Notes under the pieces: model-generated | The model's database searches: none | What the model was told of the DNA's origin: nothing | Seen by the model: only the letters and a program-made list of their open reading frames with translations | Assembly (NCBI GenBank): GCA_015183035.1 | Contig: JACZZP010000018.1 | Location: 1-64,000, forward strand | DNA length: 64,000 nt | Source of the DNA: Meloidogyne chitwoodi | Taxonomy: Eukaryota > Nematoda > Chromadorea > Rhabditida > Meloidogynidae | Direction: 5' to 3' | Position numbers and translations under genes: made by a program | Shown here: piece after piece, positions 29,320-44,446 of the stretch | How the letters are laid out: the number at the start of each line of letters is the position of its first letter | Numbering within the stretch: the stretch's first letter is position 1

Positions 29320-32300
29320 TCAAAAACTAGTCATACGATTTTTGAATTTCATAGCTCATTCGATTCAGCTTTCAAAGCTCTTTCGAATGATATATGAATC
29401 ATATAGAAATATTTTGTCGATAATAAGTTAGCCGCGGTTGAACCTCCCAAATTATTTTTTCGGAACAAGTCTGAAATTTTCGGAACAAGTCTCATAACTT
29501 ACTGAATTTTCTTCAAAAAATATTCATTCCAGCTTCAATATATTCAGAATTAAATCCTCTTTCGAATGATATATGACTCATACGAAACTTACCTACAGAT
29601 TTTTTTTACAAAAATTCAAAATAGTCATTCTCCCCCAAAAAATTTCTATGTTCAGCAACTTGCAACTTTTGACTGTTCTGTTAAAGGTTGATAATTTTTG
29701 CTTAAGAATGAAGAATATAGAATGAGAATCATAATAAAAGAAAAAAATTTGAAGAAATACCAAAGAAATAAAAAGTTAATAAATTTGTTCCCCCCATCTC
29801 CCTTTTTACACCCAGCCAAAACCCAAGCTCTCCAAAGTGGAAGTGGCTTGTCTCTTCTACACCTATTGAAGCTCTAATGCTTGGATGTGACCGTATCTGG
29901 TCTCTTCTGTACCTTTTGAAGCTTAAAGGTTTGGAGTTTAATTTTTTATACACCCAATGAAACTTAAAGGTAGAAAAGGGTGTTCCTTTACTCCTATTTT
30001 CAAAAAATTTTTTCTCAAAAACTAGTCGATGGATTTTTGAATTTTATTGCTCATTCGATTCAGCTTTTAATGCTCTTTCGAATGATACTAAATTTAGCCA
30101 AAAATAATAATACAACTTTTTTTTCAAAACTTTAAAATATTCCTTCACACAAAAAAATTTCAATGTTTAAAAATTTTTTTCTCAAAAAATAATCTACGAA
30201 TTTTTGAATTTTATAGCTCATTCGATTCAGCTTTTAATGCTCTTTCGAATGATACTAAATTTAGCCAAAAATAATAATACAACTTTTTTTTATAACACTT
30301 TAACATATTCCATCCCACAAAAAAATTTCAATGTTTAAAAATTTTTTTCTCAAAAACTAGTCGATGGATTTTTGAATTTTATAGCTCATTCGATTCAGCT
30401 CTTTAAGCTCTTTAAAATGATACTAAATTCAGCAAATTTCCAACGATGGAAATTTTTTTATAAAAGTTCAAAAATATTCCTTCCCCAAAATTTTTCTATA
30501 CTTTCAAAAAAATTTTTCTCAAAAACTAGTCATACGATTTTTGAATTTCATAGCTCATTCGATTCAGCTTTCAAAGCTCTTTCGAATGATATATGAATCA
30601 TATAGAAATATTTTGTCGATAATAAGTTAGCCGCGGTTGAACCTCCCAAATTATTTTTTCGGAACAAGTCTGAAATTTTCGGAACAAGTCTCATAACTTA
30701 CTGAATTTTCTTCAAAAAATATTCATTCCAGCTTCAATATATTCAGAATTAAATCCTCTTTCGAATGATATATGACTCATACGAAACTTACCTACAGATT
30801 TTTTTTACAAAAATTCAAAATAGTCATTCTCCCCCAAAAAATTTCTATGTTCAGCAACTTGCAACTTTTGACTGTTCTGTTAAAGGTTGATAATTTTTGC
30901 TTAAGAATGAAGAATATAGAATGAGAATCATAATAAAAGAAAAAAATTTGAAGAAATACCAAAGAAATAAAAAGTTAATAAATTTGTTCCCCCCATCTCC
31001 CTTTTTACACCCAGCCAAAACCCAAGCTCTCCAAAGTGGAAGTGGCTTGTCTCTTCTACACCTATTGAAGCTCTAATGCTTGGATGTGACCGTATCTGGT
31101 CTCTTCTGTACCTTTTGAAGCTTAAAGGTTTGGAGTTTAATTTTTTATACACCCAATGAAACTTAAAGGTAGAAAAGGGTGTTCCTTTACTCCTATTTTC
31201 AAAAAATTTTTTCTCAAAAACTAGTCGATGGATTTTTGAATTTTATTGCTCATTCGATTCAGCTTTTAATGCTCTTTCGAATGATACTAAATTTAGCCAA
31301 AAATAATAATACAACTTTTTTTTCAAAACTTTAAAATATTCCTTCACACAAAAAAATTTCAATGTTTAAAAATTTTTTTCTCAAAAAATAATCTACGAAT
31401 TTTTGAATTTTATAGCTCATTCGATTCAGCTTTTAATGCTCTTTCGAATGATACTAAATTTAGCCAAAAATAATAATACAACTTTTTTTTATAACACTTT
31501 AACATATTCCATCCCACAAAAAAATTTCAATGTTTAAAAATTTTTTTCTCAAAAACTAGTCGATGGATTTTTGAATTTTATAGCTCATTCGATTCAGCTC
31601 TTTAAGCTCTTTAAAATGATACTAAATTCAGCAAATTTCCAACGATGGAAATTTTTTTATAAAAGTTCAAAAATATTCCTTCCCCAAAATTTTTCTATAC
31701 TTTCAAAAAAATTTTTCTCAAAAACTAGTCATACGATTTTTGAATTTCATAGCTCATTCGATTCAGCTTTCAAAGCTCTTTCGAATGATATATGAATCAT
31801 ATAGAAATATTTTGTCGATAATAAGTTAGCCGCGGTTGAACCTCCCAAATTATTTTTTCGGAACAAGTCTGAAATTTTCGGAACAAGTCTCATAACTTAC
31901 TGAATTTTCTTCAAAAAATATTCATTCCAGCTTCAATATATTCAGAATTAAATCCTCTTTCGAATGATATATGACTCATACGAAACTTACCTACAGATTT
32001 TTTTTACAAAAATTCAAAATAGTCATTCTCCCCCAAAAAATTTCTATGTTCAGCAACTTGCAACTTTTGACTGTTCTGTTAAAGGTTGATAATTTTTGCT
32101 TAAGAATGAAGAATATAGAATGAGAATCATAATAAAAGAAAAAAATTTGAAGAAATACCAAAGAAATAAAAAGTTAATAAATTTGTTCCCCCCATCTCCC
32201 TTTTTACACCCAGCCAAAACCCAAGCTCTCCAAAGTGGAAGTGGCTTGTCTCTTCTACACCTATTGAAGCTCTAATGCTTGGATGTGACCGTATCTGGTC

Positions 32301-35300
32301 TCTTCTGTACCTTTTGAAGCTTAAAGGTTTGGAGTTTAATTTTTTATACACCCAATGAAACTTAAAGGTAGAAAAGGGTGTTCCTTTACTCCTATTTTCA
32401 AAAAATTTTTTCTCAAAAACTAGTCGATGGATTTTTGAATTTTATTGCTCATTCGATTCAGCTTTTAATGCTCTTTCGAATGATACTAAATTTAGCCAAA
32501 AATAATAATACAACTTTTTTTTCAAAACTTTAAAATATTCCTTCACACAAAAAAATTTCAATGTTTAAAAATTTTTTTCTCAAAAAATAATCTACGAATT
32601 TTTGAATTTTATAGCTCATTCGATTCAGCTTTTAATGCTCTTTCGAATGATACTAAATTTAGCCAAAAATAATAATACAACTTTTTTTTATAACACTTTA
32701 ACATATTCCATCCCACAAAAAAATTTCAATGTTTAAAAATTTTTTTCTCAAAAACTAGTCGATGGATTTTTGAATTTTATAGCTCATTCGATTCAGCTCT
32801 TTAAGCTCTTTAAAATGATACTAAATTCAGCAAATTTCCAACGATGGAAATTTTTTTATAAAAGTTCAAAAATATTCCTTCCCCAAAATTTTTCTATACT
32901 TTCAAAAAAATTTTTCTCAAAAACTAGTCATACGATTTTTGAATTTCATAGCTCATTCGATTCAGCTTTCAAAGCTCTTTCGAATGATATATGAATCATA
33001 TAGAAATATTTTGTCGATAATAAGTTAGCCGCGGTTGAACCTCCCAAATTATTTTTTCGGAACAAGTCTGAAATTTTCGGAACAAGTCTCATAACTTACT
33101 GAATTTTCTTCAAAAAATATTCATTCCAGCTTCAATATATTCAGAATTAAATCCTCTTTCGAATGATATATGACTCATACGAAACTTACCTACAGATTTT
33201 TTTTACAAAAATTCAAAATAGTCATTCTCCCCCAAAAAATTTCTATGTTCAGCAACTTGCAACTTTTGACTGTTCTGTTAAAGGTTGATAATTTTTGCTT
33301 AAGAATGAAGAATATAGAATGAGAATCATAATAAAAGAAAAAAATTTGAAGAAATACCAAAGAAATAAAAAGTTAATAAATTTGTTCCCCCCATCTCCCT
33401 TTTTACACCCAGCCAAAACCCAAGCTCTCCAAAGTGGAAGTGGCTTGTCTCTTCTACACCTATTGAAGCTCTAATGCTTGGATGTGACCGTATCTGGTCT
33501 CTTCTGTACCTTTTGAAGCTTAAAGGTTTGGAGTTTAATTTTTTATACACCCAATGAAACTTAAAGGTAGAAAAGGGTGTTCCTTTACTCCTATTTTCAA
33601 AAAATTTTTTCTCAAAAACTAGTCGATGGATTTTTGAATTTTATTGCTCATTCGATTCAGCTTTTAATGCTCTTTCGAATGATACTAAATTTAGCCAAAA
33701 ATAATAATACAACTTTTTTTTCAAAACTTTAAAATATTCCTTCACACAAAAAAATTTCAATGTTTAAAAATTTTTTTCTCAAAAAATAATCTACGAATTT
33801 TTGAATTTTATAGCTCATTCGATTCAGCTTTTAATGCTCTTTCGAATGATACTAAATTTAGCCAAAAATAATAATACAACTTTTTTTTATAACACTTTAA
33901 CATATTCCATCCCACAAAAAAATTTCAATGTTTAAAAATTTTTTTCTCAAAAACTAGTCGATGGATTTTTGAATTTTATAGCTCATTCGATTCAGCTCTT
34001 TAAGCTCTTTAAAATGATACTAAATTCAGCAAATTTCCAACGATGGAAATTTTTTTATAAAAGTTCAAAAATATTCCTTCCCCAAAATTTTTCTATACTT
34101 TCAAAAAAATTTTTCTCAAAAACTAGTCATACGATTTTTGAATTTCATAGCTCATTCGATTCAGCTTTCAAAGCTCTTTCGAATGATATATGAATCATAT
34201 AGAAATATTTTGTCGATAATAAGTTAGCCGCGGTTGAACCTCCCAAATTATTTTTTCGGAACAAGTCTGAAATTTTCGGAACAAGTCTCATAACTTACTG
34301 AATTTTCTTCAAAAAATATTCATTCCAGCTTCAATATATTCAGAATTAAATCCTCTTTCGAATGATATATGACTCATACGAAACTTACCTACAGATTTTT
34401 TTTACAAAAATTCAAAATAGTCATTCTCCCCCAAAAAATTTCTATGTTCAGCAACTTGCAACTTTTGACTGTTCTGTTAAAGGTTGATAATTTTTGCTTA
34501 AGAATGAAGAATATAGAATGAGAATCATAATAAAAGAAAAAAATTTGAAGAAATACCAAAGAAATAAAAAGTTAATAAATTTGTTCCCCCCATCTCCCTT
34601 TTTACACCCAGCCAAAACCCAAGCTCTCCAAAGTGGAAGTGGCTTGTCTCTTCTACACCTATTGAAGCTCTAATGCTTGGATGTGACCGTATCTGGTCTC
34701 TTCTGTACCTTTTGAAGCTTAAAGGTTTGGAGTTTAATTTTTTATACACCCAATGAAACTTAAAGGTAGAAAAGGGTGTTCCTTTACTCCTATTTTCAAA
34801 AAATTTTTTCTCAAAAACTAGTCGATGGATTTTTGAATTTTATTGCTCATTCGATTCAGCTTTTAATGCTCTTTCGAATGATACTAAATTTAGCCAAAAA
34901 TAATAATACAACTTTTTTTTCAAAACTTTAAAATATTCCTTCACACAAAAAAATTTCAATGTTTAAAAATTTTTTTCTCAAAAAATAATCTACGAATTTT
35001 TGAATTTTATAGCTCATTCGATTCAGCTTTTAATGCTCTTTCGAATGATACTAAATTTAGCCAAAAATAATAATACAACTTTTTTTTATAACACTTTAAC
35101 ATATTCCATCCCACAAAAAAATTTCAATGTTTAAAAATTTTTTTCTCAAAAACTAGTCGATGGATTTTTGAATTTTATAGCTCATTCGATTCAGCTCTTT
35201 AAGCTCTTTAAAATGATACTAAATTCAGCAAATTTCCAACGATGGAAATTTTTTTATAAAAGTTCAAAAATATTCCTTCCCCAAAATTTTTCTATACTTT

Positions 35301-38300
35301 CAAAAAAATTTTTCTCAAAAACTAGTCATACGATTTTTGAATTTCATAGCTCATTCGATTCAGCTTTCAAAGCTCTTTCGAATGATATATGAATCATATA
35401 GAAATATTTTGTCGATAATAAGTTAGCCGCGGTTGAACCTCCCAAATTATTTTTTCGGAACAAGTCTGAAATTTTCGGAACAAGTCTCATAACTTACTGA
35501 ATTTTCTTCAAAAAATATTCATTCCAGCTTCAATATATTCAGAATTAAATCCTCTTTCGAATGATATATGACTCATACGAAACTTACCTACAGATTTTTT
35601 TTACAAAAATTCAAAATAGTCATTCTCCCCCAAAAAATTTCTATGTTCAGCAACTTGCAACTTTTGACTGTTCTGTTAAAGGTTGATAATTTTTGCTTAA
35701 GAATGAAGAATATAGAATGAGAATCATAATAAAAGAAAAAAATTTGAAGAAATACCAAAGAAATAAAAAGTTAATAAATTTGTTCCCCCCATCTCCCTTT
35801 TTACACCCAGCCAAAACCCAAGCTCTCCAAAGTGGAAGTGGCTTGTCTCTTCTACACCTATTGAAGCTCTAATGCTTGGATGTGACCGTATCTGGTCTCT
35901 TCTGTACCTTTTGAAGCTTAAAGGTTTGGAGTTTAATTTTTTATACACCCAATGAAACTTAAAGGTAGAAAAGGGTGTTCCTTTACTCCTATTTTCAAAA
36001 AATTTTTTCTCAAAAACTAGTCGATGGATTTTTGAATTTTATTGCTCATTCGATTCAGCTTTTAATGCTCTTTCGAATGATACTAAATTTAGCCAAAAAT
36101 AATAATACAACTTTTTTTTCAAAACTTTAAAATATTCCTTCACACAAAAAAATTTCAATGTTTAAAAATTTTTTTCTCAAAAAATAATCTACGAATTTTT
36201 GAATTTTATAGCTCATTCGATTCAGCTTTTAATGCTCTTTCGAATGATACTAAATTTAGCCAAAAATAATAATACAACTTTTTTTTATAACACTTTAACA
36301 TATTCCATCCCACAAAAAAATTTCAATGTTTAAAAATTTTTTTCTCAAAAACTAGTCGATGGATTTTTGAATTTTATAGCTCATTCGATTCAGCTCTTTA
36401 AGCTCTTTAAAATGATACTAAATTCAGCAAATTTCCAACGATGGAAATTTTTTTATAAAAGTTCAAAAATATTCCTTCCCCAAAATTTTTCTATACTTTC
36501 AAAAAAATTTTTCTCAAAAACTAGTCATACGATTTTTGAATTTCATAGCTCATTCGATTCAGCTTTCAAAGCTCTTTCGAATGATATATGAATCATATAG
36601 AAATATTTTGTCGATAATAAGTTAGCCGCGGTTGAACCTCCCAAATTATTTTTTCGGAACAAGTCTGAAATTTTCGGAACAAGTCTCATAACTTACTGAA
36701 TTTTCTTCAAAAAATATTCATTCCAGCTTCAATATATTCAGAATTAAATCCTCTTTCGAATGATATATGACTCATACGAAACTTACCTACAGATTTTTTT
36801 TACAAAAATTCAAAATAGTCATTCTCCCCCAAAAAATTTCTATGTTCAGCAACTTGCAACTTTTGACTGTTCTGTTAAAGGTTGATAATTTTTGCTTAAG
36901 AATGAAGAATATAGAATGAGAATCATAATAAAAGAAAAAAATTTGAAGAAATACCAAAGAAATAAAAAGTTAATAAATTTGTTCCCCCCATCTCCCTTTT
37001 TACACCCAGCCAAAACCCAAGCTCTCCAAAGTGGAAGTGGCTTGTCTCTTCTACACCTATTGAAGCTCTAATGCTTGGATGTGACCGTATCTGGTCTCTT
37101 CTGTACCTTTTGAAGCTTAAAGGTTTGGAGTTTAATTTTTTATACACCCAATGAAACTTAAAGGTAGAAAAGGGTGTTCCTTTACTCCTATTTTCAAAAA
37201 ATTTTTTCTCAAAAACTAGTCGATGGATTTTTGAATTTTATTGCTCATTCGATTCAGCTTTTAATGCTCTTTCGAATGATACTAAATTTAGCCAAAAATA
37301 ATAATACAACTTTTTTTTCAAAACTTTAAAATATTCCTTCACACAAAAAAATTTCAATGTTTAAAAATTTTTTTCTCAAAAAATAATCTACGAATTTTTG
37401 AATTTTATAGCTCATTCGATTCAGCTTTTAATGCTCTTTCGAATGATACTAAATTTAGCCAAAAATAATAATACAACTTTTTTTTATAACACTTTAACAT
37501 ATTCCATCCCACAAAAAAATTTCAATGTTTAAAAATTTTTTTCTCAAAAACTAGTCGATGGATTTTTGAATTTTATAGCTCATTCGATTCAGCTCTTTAA
37601 GCTCTTTAAAATGATACTAAATTCAGCAAATTTCCAACGATGGAAATTTTTTTATAAAAGTTCAAAAATATTCCTTCCCCAAAATTTTTCTATACTTTCA
37701 AAAAAATTTTTCTCAAAAACTAGTCATACGATTTTTGAATTTCATAGCTCATTCGATTCAGCTTTCAAAGCTCTTTCGAATGATATATGAATCATATAGA
37801 AATATTTTGTCGATAATAAGTTAGCCGCGGTTGAACCTCCCAAATTATTTTTTCGGAACAAGTCTGAAATTTTCGGAACAAGTCTCATAACTTACTGAAT
37901 TTTCTTCAAAAAATATTCATTCCAGCTTCAATATATTCAGAATTAAATCCTCTTTCGAATGATATATGACTCATACGAAACTTACCTACAGATTTTTTTT
38001 ACAAAAATTCAAAATAGTCATTCTCCCCCAAAAAATTTCTATGTTCAGCAACTTGCAACTTTTGACTGTTCTGTTAAAGGTTGATAATTTTTGCTTAAGA
38101 ATGAAGAATATAGAATGAGAATCATAATAAAAGAAAAAAATTTGAAGAAATACCAAAGAAATAAAAAGTTAATAAATTTGTTCCCCCCATCTCCCTTTTT
38201 ACACCCAGCCAAAACCCAAGCTCTCCAAAGTGGAAGTGGCTTGTCTCTTCTACACCTATTGAAGCTCTAATGCTTGGATGTGACCGTATCTGGTCTCTTC

Positions 38301-41300
38301 TGTACCTTTTGAAGCTTAAAGGTTTGGAGTTTAATTTTTTATACACCCAATGAAACTTAAAGGTAGAAAAGGGTGTTCCTTTACTCCTATTTTCAAAAAA
38401 TTTTTTCTCAAAAACTAGTCGATGGATTTTTGAATTTTATTGCTCATTCGATTCAGCTTTTAATGCTCTTTCGAATGATACTAAATTTAGCCAAAAATAA
38501 TAATACAACTTTTTTTTCAAAACTTTAAAATATTCCTTCACACAAAAAAATTTCAATGTTTAAAAATTTTTTTCTCAAAAAATAATCTACGAATTTTTGA
38601 ATTTTATAGCTCATTCGATTCAGCTTTTAATGCTCTTTCGAATGATACTAAATTTAGCCAAAAATAATAATACAACTTTTTTTTATAACACTTTAACATA
38701 TTCCATCCCACAAAAAAATTTCAATGTTTAAAAATTTTTTTCTCAAAAACTAGTCGATGGATTTTTGAATTTTATAGCTCATTCGATTCAGCTCTTTAAG
38801 CTCTTTAAAATGATACTAAATTCAGCAAATTTCCAACGATGGAAATTTTTTTATAAAAGTTCAAAAATATTCCTTCCCCAAAATTTTTCTATACTTTCAA
38901 AAAAATTTTTCTCAAAAACTAGTCATACGATTTTTGAATTTCATAGCTCATTCGATTCAGCTTTCAAAGCTCTTTCGAATGATATATGAATCATATAGAA
39001 ATATTTTGTCGATAATAAGTTAGCCGCGGTTGAACCTCCCAAATTATTTTTTCGGAACAAGTCTGAAATTTTCGGAACAAGTCTCATAACTTACTGAATT
39101 TTCTTCAAAAAATATTCATTCCAGCTTCAATATATTCAGAATTAAATCCTCTTTCGAATGATATATGACTCATACGAAACTTACCTACAGATTTTTTTTA
39201 CAAAAATTCAAAATAGTCATTCTCCCCCAAAAAATTTCTATGTTCAGCAACTTGCAACTTTTGACTGTTCTGTTAAAGGTTGATAATTTTTGCTTAAGAA
39301 TGAAGAATATAGAATGAGAATCATAATAAAAGAAAAAAATTTGAAGAAATACCAAAGAAATAAAAAGTTAATAAATTTGTTCCCCCCATCTCCCTTTTTA
39401 CACCCAGCCAAAACCCAAGCTCTCCAAAGTGGAAGTGGCTTGTCTCTTCTACACCTATTGAAGCTCTAATGCTTGGATGTGACCGTATCTGGTCTCTTCT
39501 GTACCTTTTGAAGCTTAAAGGTTTGGAGTTTAATTTTTTATACACCCAATGAAACTTAAAGGTAGAAAAGGGTGTTCCTTTACTCCTATTTTCAAAAAAT
39601 TTTTTCTCAAAAACTAGTCGATGGATTTTTGAATTTTATTGCTCATTCGATTCAGCTTTTAATGCTCTTTCGAATGATACTAAATTTAGCCAAAAATAAT
39701 AATACAACTTTTTTTTCAAAACTTTAAAATATTCCTTCACACAAAAAAATTTCAATGTTTAAAAATTTTTTTCTCAAAAAATAATCTACGAATTTTTGAA
39801 TTTTATAGCTCATTCGATTCAGCTTTTAATGCTCTTTCGAATGATACTAAATTTAGCCAAAAATAATAATACAACTTTTTTTTATAACACTTTAACATAT
39901 TCCATCCCACAAAAAAATTTCAATGTTTAAAAATTTTTTTCTCAAAAACTAGTCGATGGATTTTTGAATTTTATAGCTCATTCGATTCAGCTCTTTAAGC
40001 TCTTTAAAATGATACTAAATTCAGCAAATTTCCAACGATGGAAATTTTTTTATAAAAGTTCAAAAATATTCCTTCCCCAAAATTTTTCTATACTTTCAAA
40101 AAAATTTTTCTCAAAAACTAGTCATACGATTTTTGAATTTCATAGCTCATTCGATTCAGCTTTCAAAGCTCTTTCGAATGATATATGAATCATATAGAAA
40201 TATTTTGTCGATAATAAGTTAGCCGCGGTTGAACCTCCCAAATTATTTTTTCGGAACAAGTCTGAAATTTTCGGAACAAGTCTCATAACTTACTGAATTT
40301 TCTTCAAAAAATATTCATTCCAGCTTCAATATATTCAGAATTAAATCCTCTTTCGAATGATATATGACTCATACGAAACTTACCTACAGATTTTTTTTAC
40401 AAAAATTCAAAATAGTCATTCTCCCCCAAAAAATTTCTATGTTCAGCAACTTGCAACTTTTGACTGTTCTGTTAAAGGTTGATAATTTTTGCTTAAGAAT
40501 GAAGAATATAGAATGAGAATCATAATAAAAGAAAAAAATTTGAAGAAATACCAAAGAAATAAAAAGTTAATAAATTTGTTCCCCCCATCTCCCTTTTTAC
40601 ACCCAGCCAAAACCCAAGCTCTCCAAAGTGGAAGTGGCTTGTCTCTTCTACACCTATTGAAGCTCTAATGCTTGGATGTGACCGTATCTGGTCTCTTCTG
40701 TACCTTTTGAAGCTTAAAGGTTTGGAGTTTAATTTTTTATACACCCAATGAAACTTAAAGGTAGAAAAGGGTGTTCCTTTACTCCTATTTTCAAAAAATT
40801 TTTTCTCAAAAACTAGTCGATGGATTTTTGAATTTTATTGCTCATTCGATTCAGCTTTTAATGCTCTTTCGAATGATACTAAATTTAGCCAAAAATAATA
40901 ATACAACTTTTTTTTCAAAACTTTAAAATATTCCTTCACACAAAAAAATTTCAATGTTTAAAAATTTTTTTCTCAAAAAATAATCTACGAATTTTTGAAT
41001 TTTATAGCTCATTCGATTCAGCTTTTAATGCTCTTTCGAATGATACTAAATTTAGCCAAAAATAATAATACAACTTTTTTTTATAACACTTTAACATATT
41101 CCATCCCACAAAAAAATTTCAATGTTTAAAAATTTTTTTCTCAAAAACTAGTCGATGGATTTTTGAATTTTATAGCTCATTCGATTCAGCTCTTTAAGCT
41201 CTTTAAAATGATACTAAATTCAGCAAATTTCCAACGATGGAAATTTTTTTATAAAAGTTCAAAAATATTCCTTCCCCAAAATTTTTCTATACTTTCAAAA

Positions 41301-43283
41301 AAATTTTTCTCAAAAACTAGTCATACGATTTTTGAATTTCATAGCTCATTCGATTCAGCTTTCAAAGCTCTTTCGAATGATATATGAATCATATAGAAAT
41401 ATTTTGTCGATAATAAGTTAGCCGCGGTTGAACCTCCCAAATTATTTTTTCGGAACAAGTCTGAAATTTTCGGAACAAGTCTCATAACTTACTGAATTTT
41501 CTTCAAAAAATATTCATTCCAGCTTCAATATATTCAGAATTAAATCCTCTTTCGAATGATATATGACTCATACGAAACTTACCTACAGATTTTTTTTACA
41601 AAAATTCAAAATAGTCATTCTCCCCCAAAAAATTTCTATGTTCAGCAACTTGCAACTTTTGACTGTTCTGTTAAAGGTTGATAATTTTTGCTTAAGAATG
41701 AAGAATATAGAATGAGAATCATAATAAAAGAAAAAAATTTGAAGAAATACCAAAGAAATAAAAAGTTAATAAATTTGTTCCCCCCATCTCCCTTTTTACA
41801 CCCAGCCAAAACCCAAGCTCTCCAAAGTGGAAGTGGCTTGTCTCTTCTACACCTATTGAAGCTCTAATGCTTGGATGTGACCGTATCTGGTCTCTTCTGT
41901 ACCTTTTGAAGCTTAAAGGTTTGGAGTTTAATTTTTTATACACCCAATGAAACTTAAAGGTAGAAAAGGGTGTTCCTTTACTCCTATTTTCAAAAAATTT
42001 TTTCTCAAAAACTAGTCGATGGATTTTTGAATTTTATTGCTCATTCGATTCAGCTTTTAATGCTCTTTCGAATGATACTAAATTTAGCCAAAAATAATAA
42101 TACAACTTTTTTTTCAAAACTTTAAAATATTCCTTCACACAAAAAAATTTCAATGTTTAAAAATTTTTTTCTCAAAAAATAATCTACGAATTTTTGAATT
42201 TTATAGCTCATTCGATTCAGCTTTTAATGCTCTTTCGAATGATACTAAATTTAGCCAAAAATAATAATACAACTTTTTTTTATAACACTTTAACATATTC
42301 CATCCCACAAAAAAATTTCAATGTTTAAAAATTTTTTTCTCAAAAACTAGTCGATGGATTTTTGAATTTTATAGCTCATTCGATTCAGCTCTTTAAGCTC
42401 TTTAAAATGATACTAAATTCAGCAAATTTCCAACGATGGAAATTTTTTTATAAAAGTTCAAAAATATTCCTTCCCCAAAATTTTTCTATACTTTCAAAAA
42501 AATTTTTCTCAAAAACTAGTCATACGATTTTTGAATTTCATAGCTCATTCGATTCAGCTTTCAAAGCTCTTTCGAATGATATATGAATCATATAGAAATA
42601 TTTTGTCGATAATAAGTTAGCCGCGGTTGAACCTCCCAAATTATTTTTTCGGAACAAGTCTGAAATTTTCGGAACAAGTCTCATAACTTACTGAATTTTC
42701 TTCAAAAAATATTCATTCCAGCTTCAATATATTCAGAATTAAATCCTCTTTCGAATGATATATGACTCATACGAAACTTACCTACAGATTTTTTTTACAA
42801 AAATTCAAAATAGTCATTCTCCCCCAAAAAATTTCTATGTTCAGCAACTTGCAACTTTTGACTGTTCTGTTAAAGGTTGATAATTTTTGCTTAAGAATGA
42901 AGAATATAGAATGAGAATCATAATAAAAGAAAAAAATTTGAAGAAATACCAAAGAAATAAAAAGTTAATAAATTTGTTCCCCCCATCTCCCTTTTTACAC
43001 CCAGCCAAAACCCAAGCTCTCCAAAGTGGAAGTGGCTTGTCTCTTCTACACCTATTGAAGCTCTAATGCTTGGATGTGACCGTATCTGGTCTCTTCTGTA
43101 CCTTTTGAAGCTTAAAGGTTTGGAGTTTAATTTTTTATACACCCAATGAAACTTAAAGGTAGAAAAGGGTGTTCCTTTACTCCTATTTTCAAAAAATTTT
43201 TTCTCAAAAACTAGTCGATGGATTTTTGAATTTTATTGCTCATTCGATTCAGCTTTTAATGCTCTTTCGAATGATACTAAATT
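29320..43283. repeat. Satellite array block C (1199-bp unit, about 11.6 copies)
   Basis: The third run of canonical units, in the same orientation and with the same sequence as blocks A and B. Equivalent positions recur every 1199 bp (for example 30372, 31571, 32770 up to 42362). I noticed no indel in this block. Confidence 0.97.
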
Positions 43284-44212
43284 CAGAAAAATTCCAACGA
43301 TGGAACTTTTTTTATAAAAGTTCAAAAATATTCCTTCCCCCAAATTTTTCTTCAAAAAATCATATCTCTCAAAGCCTTCTTATTTAGGAGGTCTATCATA
43401 GCTCATTCGATTCAGTTTTTCAAGCTCTACAAATGATCCAAAAATCAGCGAATATGATTCGAGCAACTTTTTTGTTTCAAACTTTGAAATATTCCTTCTC
43501 CCCAAAATTTTCAAAAAATTTTTAAAAAATCATATCTTTCAAAGACTCTTTTAGGAGGTCTATCATAGCTCATTCGATTCAGTTTTTCGAGCTCTACAAA
43601 TGATACAAATTACAGCGAATATGATTCGGAGGAAATTTTTTTATCGAAGTTTTAAATATTCCTTCCCCCAAAAAATTCCAATGTTCATGGACTTGGTTCT
43701 CAAAAACTAGTCATTAGATTTTTGAATTACATAGCTCATTAGATTCAGCTTTCAAAGCTCTTTCGAATGATACTAAATTCAGTATAATTCTATAGAGGGA
43801 AAAAAAATTTTTCAATTTAAAAAATTTATTCTCCCCAAAAAATTCAAATGTTCATGGACCTGTTTCTCGAAATCTAGTCATAAGATTTTTGAATTTCATA
43901 GCTCATTCGATACAACTTTTCAAGCTCTTTTGAATGATACCAAATTCAGTATAAGTTCCCAGAGGGACTTAGAGTCCCATCAATTCGAAAAATTATTTCC
44001 CCCAAAAAAATTTCTATGTTCATGGACCTGGTTCTCGAATTCTACTCGTTAGAATTTTAAATAAATTACTCATTCGATACAGCTTTTCGAGCTCTTTCGA
44101 ATGATACCAAATTCAGTATATTTTAACATTGGAATATAAAAATTTTTCAATTTTAAAAATTTATTCACCCCAAAAAATTTCTATGTTCATGAACCTGGTT
44201 CTCGAATTCGTT
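43284..44212. repeat. Diverged right edge of the satellite array
   Basis: The last canonical unit changes at about 43284 into diverged monomers and the array ends near 44212. The first 340 bp or so (43284-43620) match 16406-16745 almost base for base. The part at 43620-43700 matches 15225-15310 better, and 44020-44150 resembles 15460-15590. The edge is thus a patchwork of monomer types also found in the interior interruption at 15-17 kb. Boxes of the TCATTCGATTCAG type remain spaced at about 168 bp. Confidence 0.92.
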
Positions 44213-44440
44213 TCCTGCCAAAATATTTTGGAGATGGTGAAATTGAGCCTTATGGATCGTTAAACTTGAACAATTGCTTGAATTGACTGACGATTTCTCA
44301 AAACATTCTAGTATATTTATTTTAAGTTAATTTTTACTTTGTGTGTCTTGAATATTTAATGCATTCTAGTAAAAAATGCTTACCATAAAATTATACCTCA
44401 TGTATACCTATAAAGTTGTTGTATCTATTAACAGAAATAG
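44213..44440. other. AT-rich DNA between satellite and GC-rich island
   Basis: Single-copy-looking AT-rich sequence just outside the array. I see no coding potential, RNA gene or repeat here. Confidence 0.6.
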
Positions 44441-44446
44441 ATGTAA

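Noticed and set aside
29006..29431. A 141-codon frame in the variant satellite unit
   Set aside because: It consists of satellite monomers that happen to lack stops; the repeated 'IAHSIQL' is the translated 168-bp box.
1..44212. CRISPR-like array
   Set aside because: The repeats are about 168 or 1199 bp with no short repeat-spacer alternation, and the genome is eukaryotic with introns.
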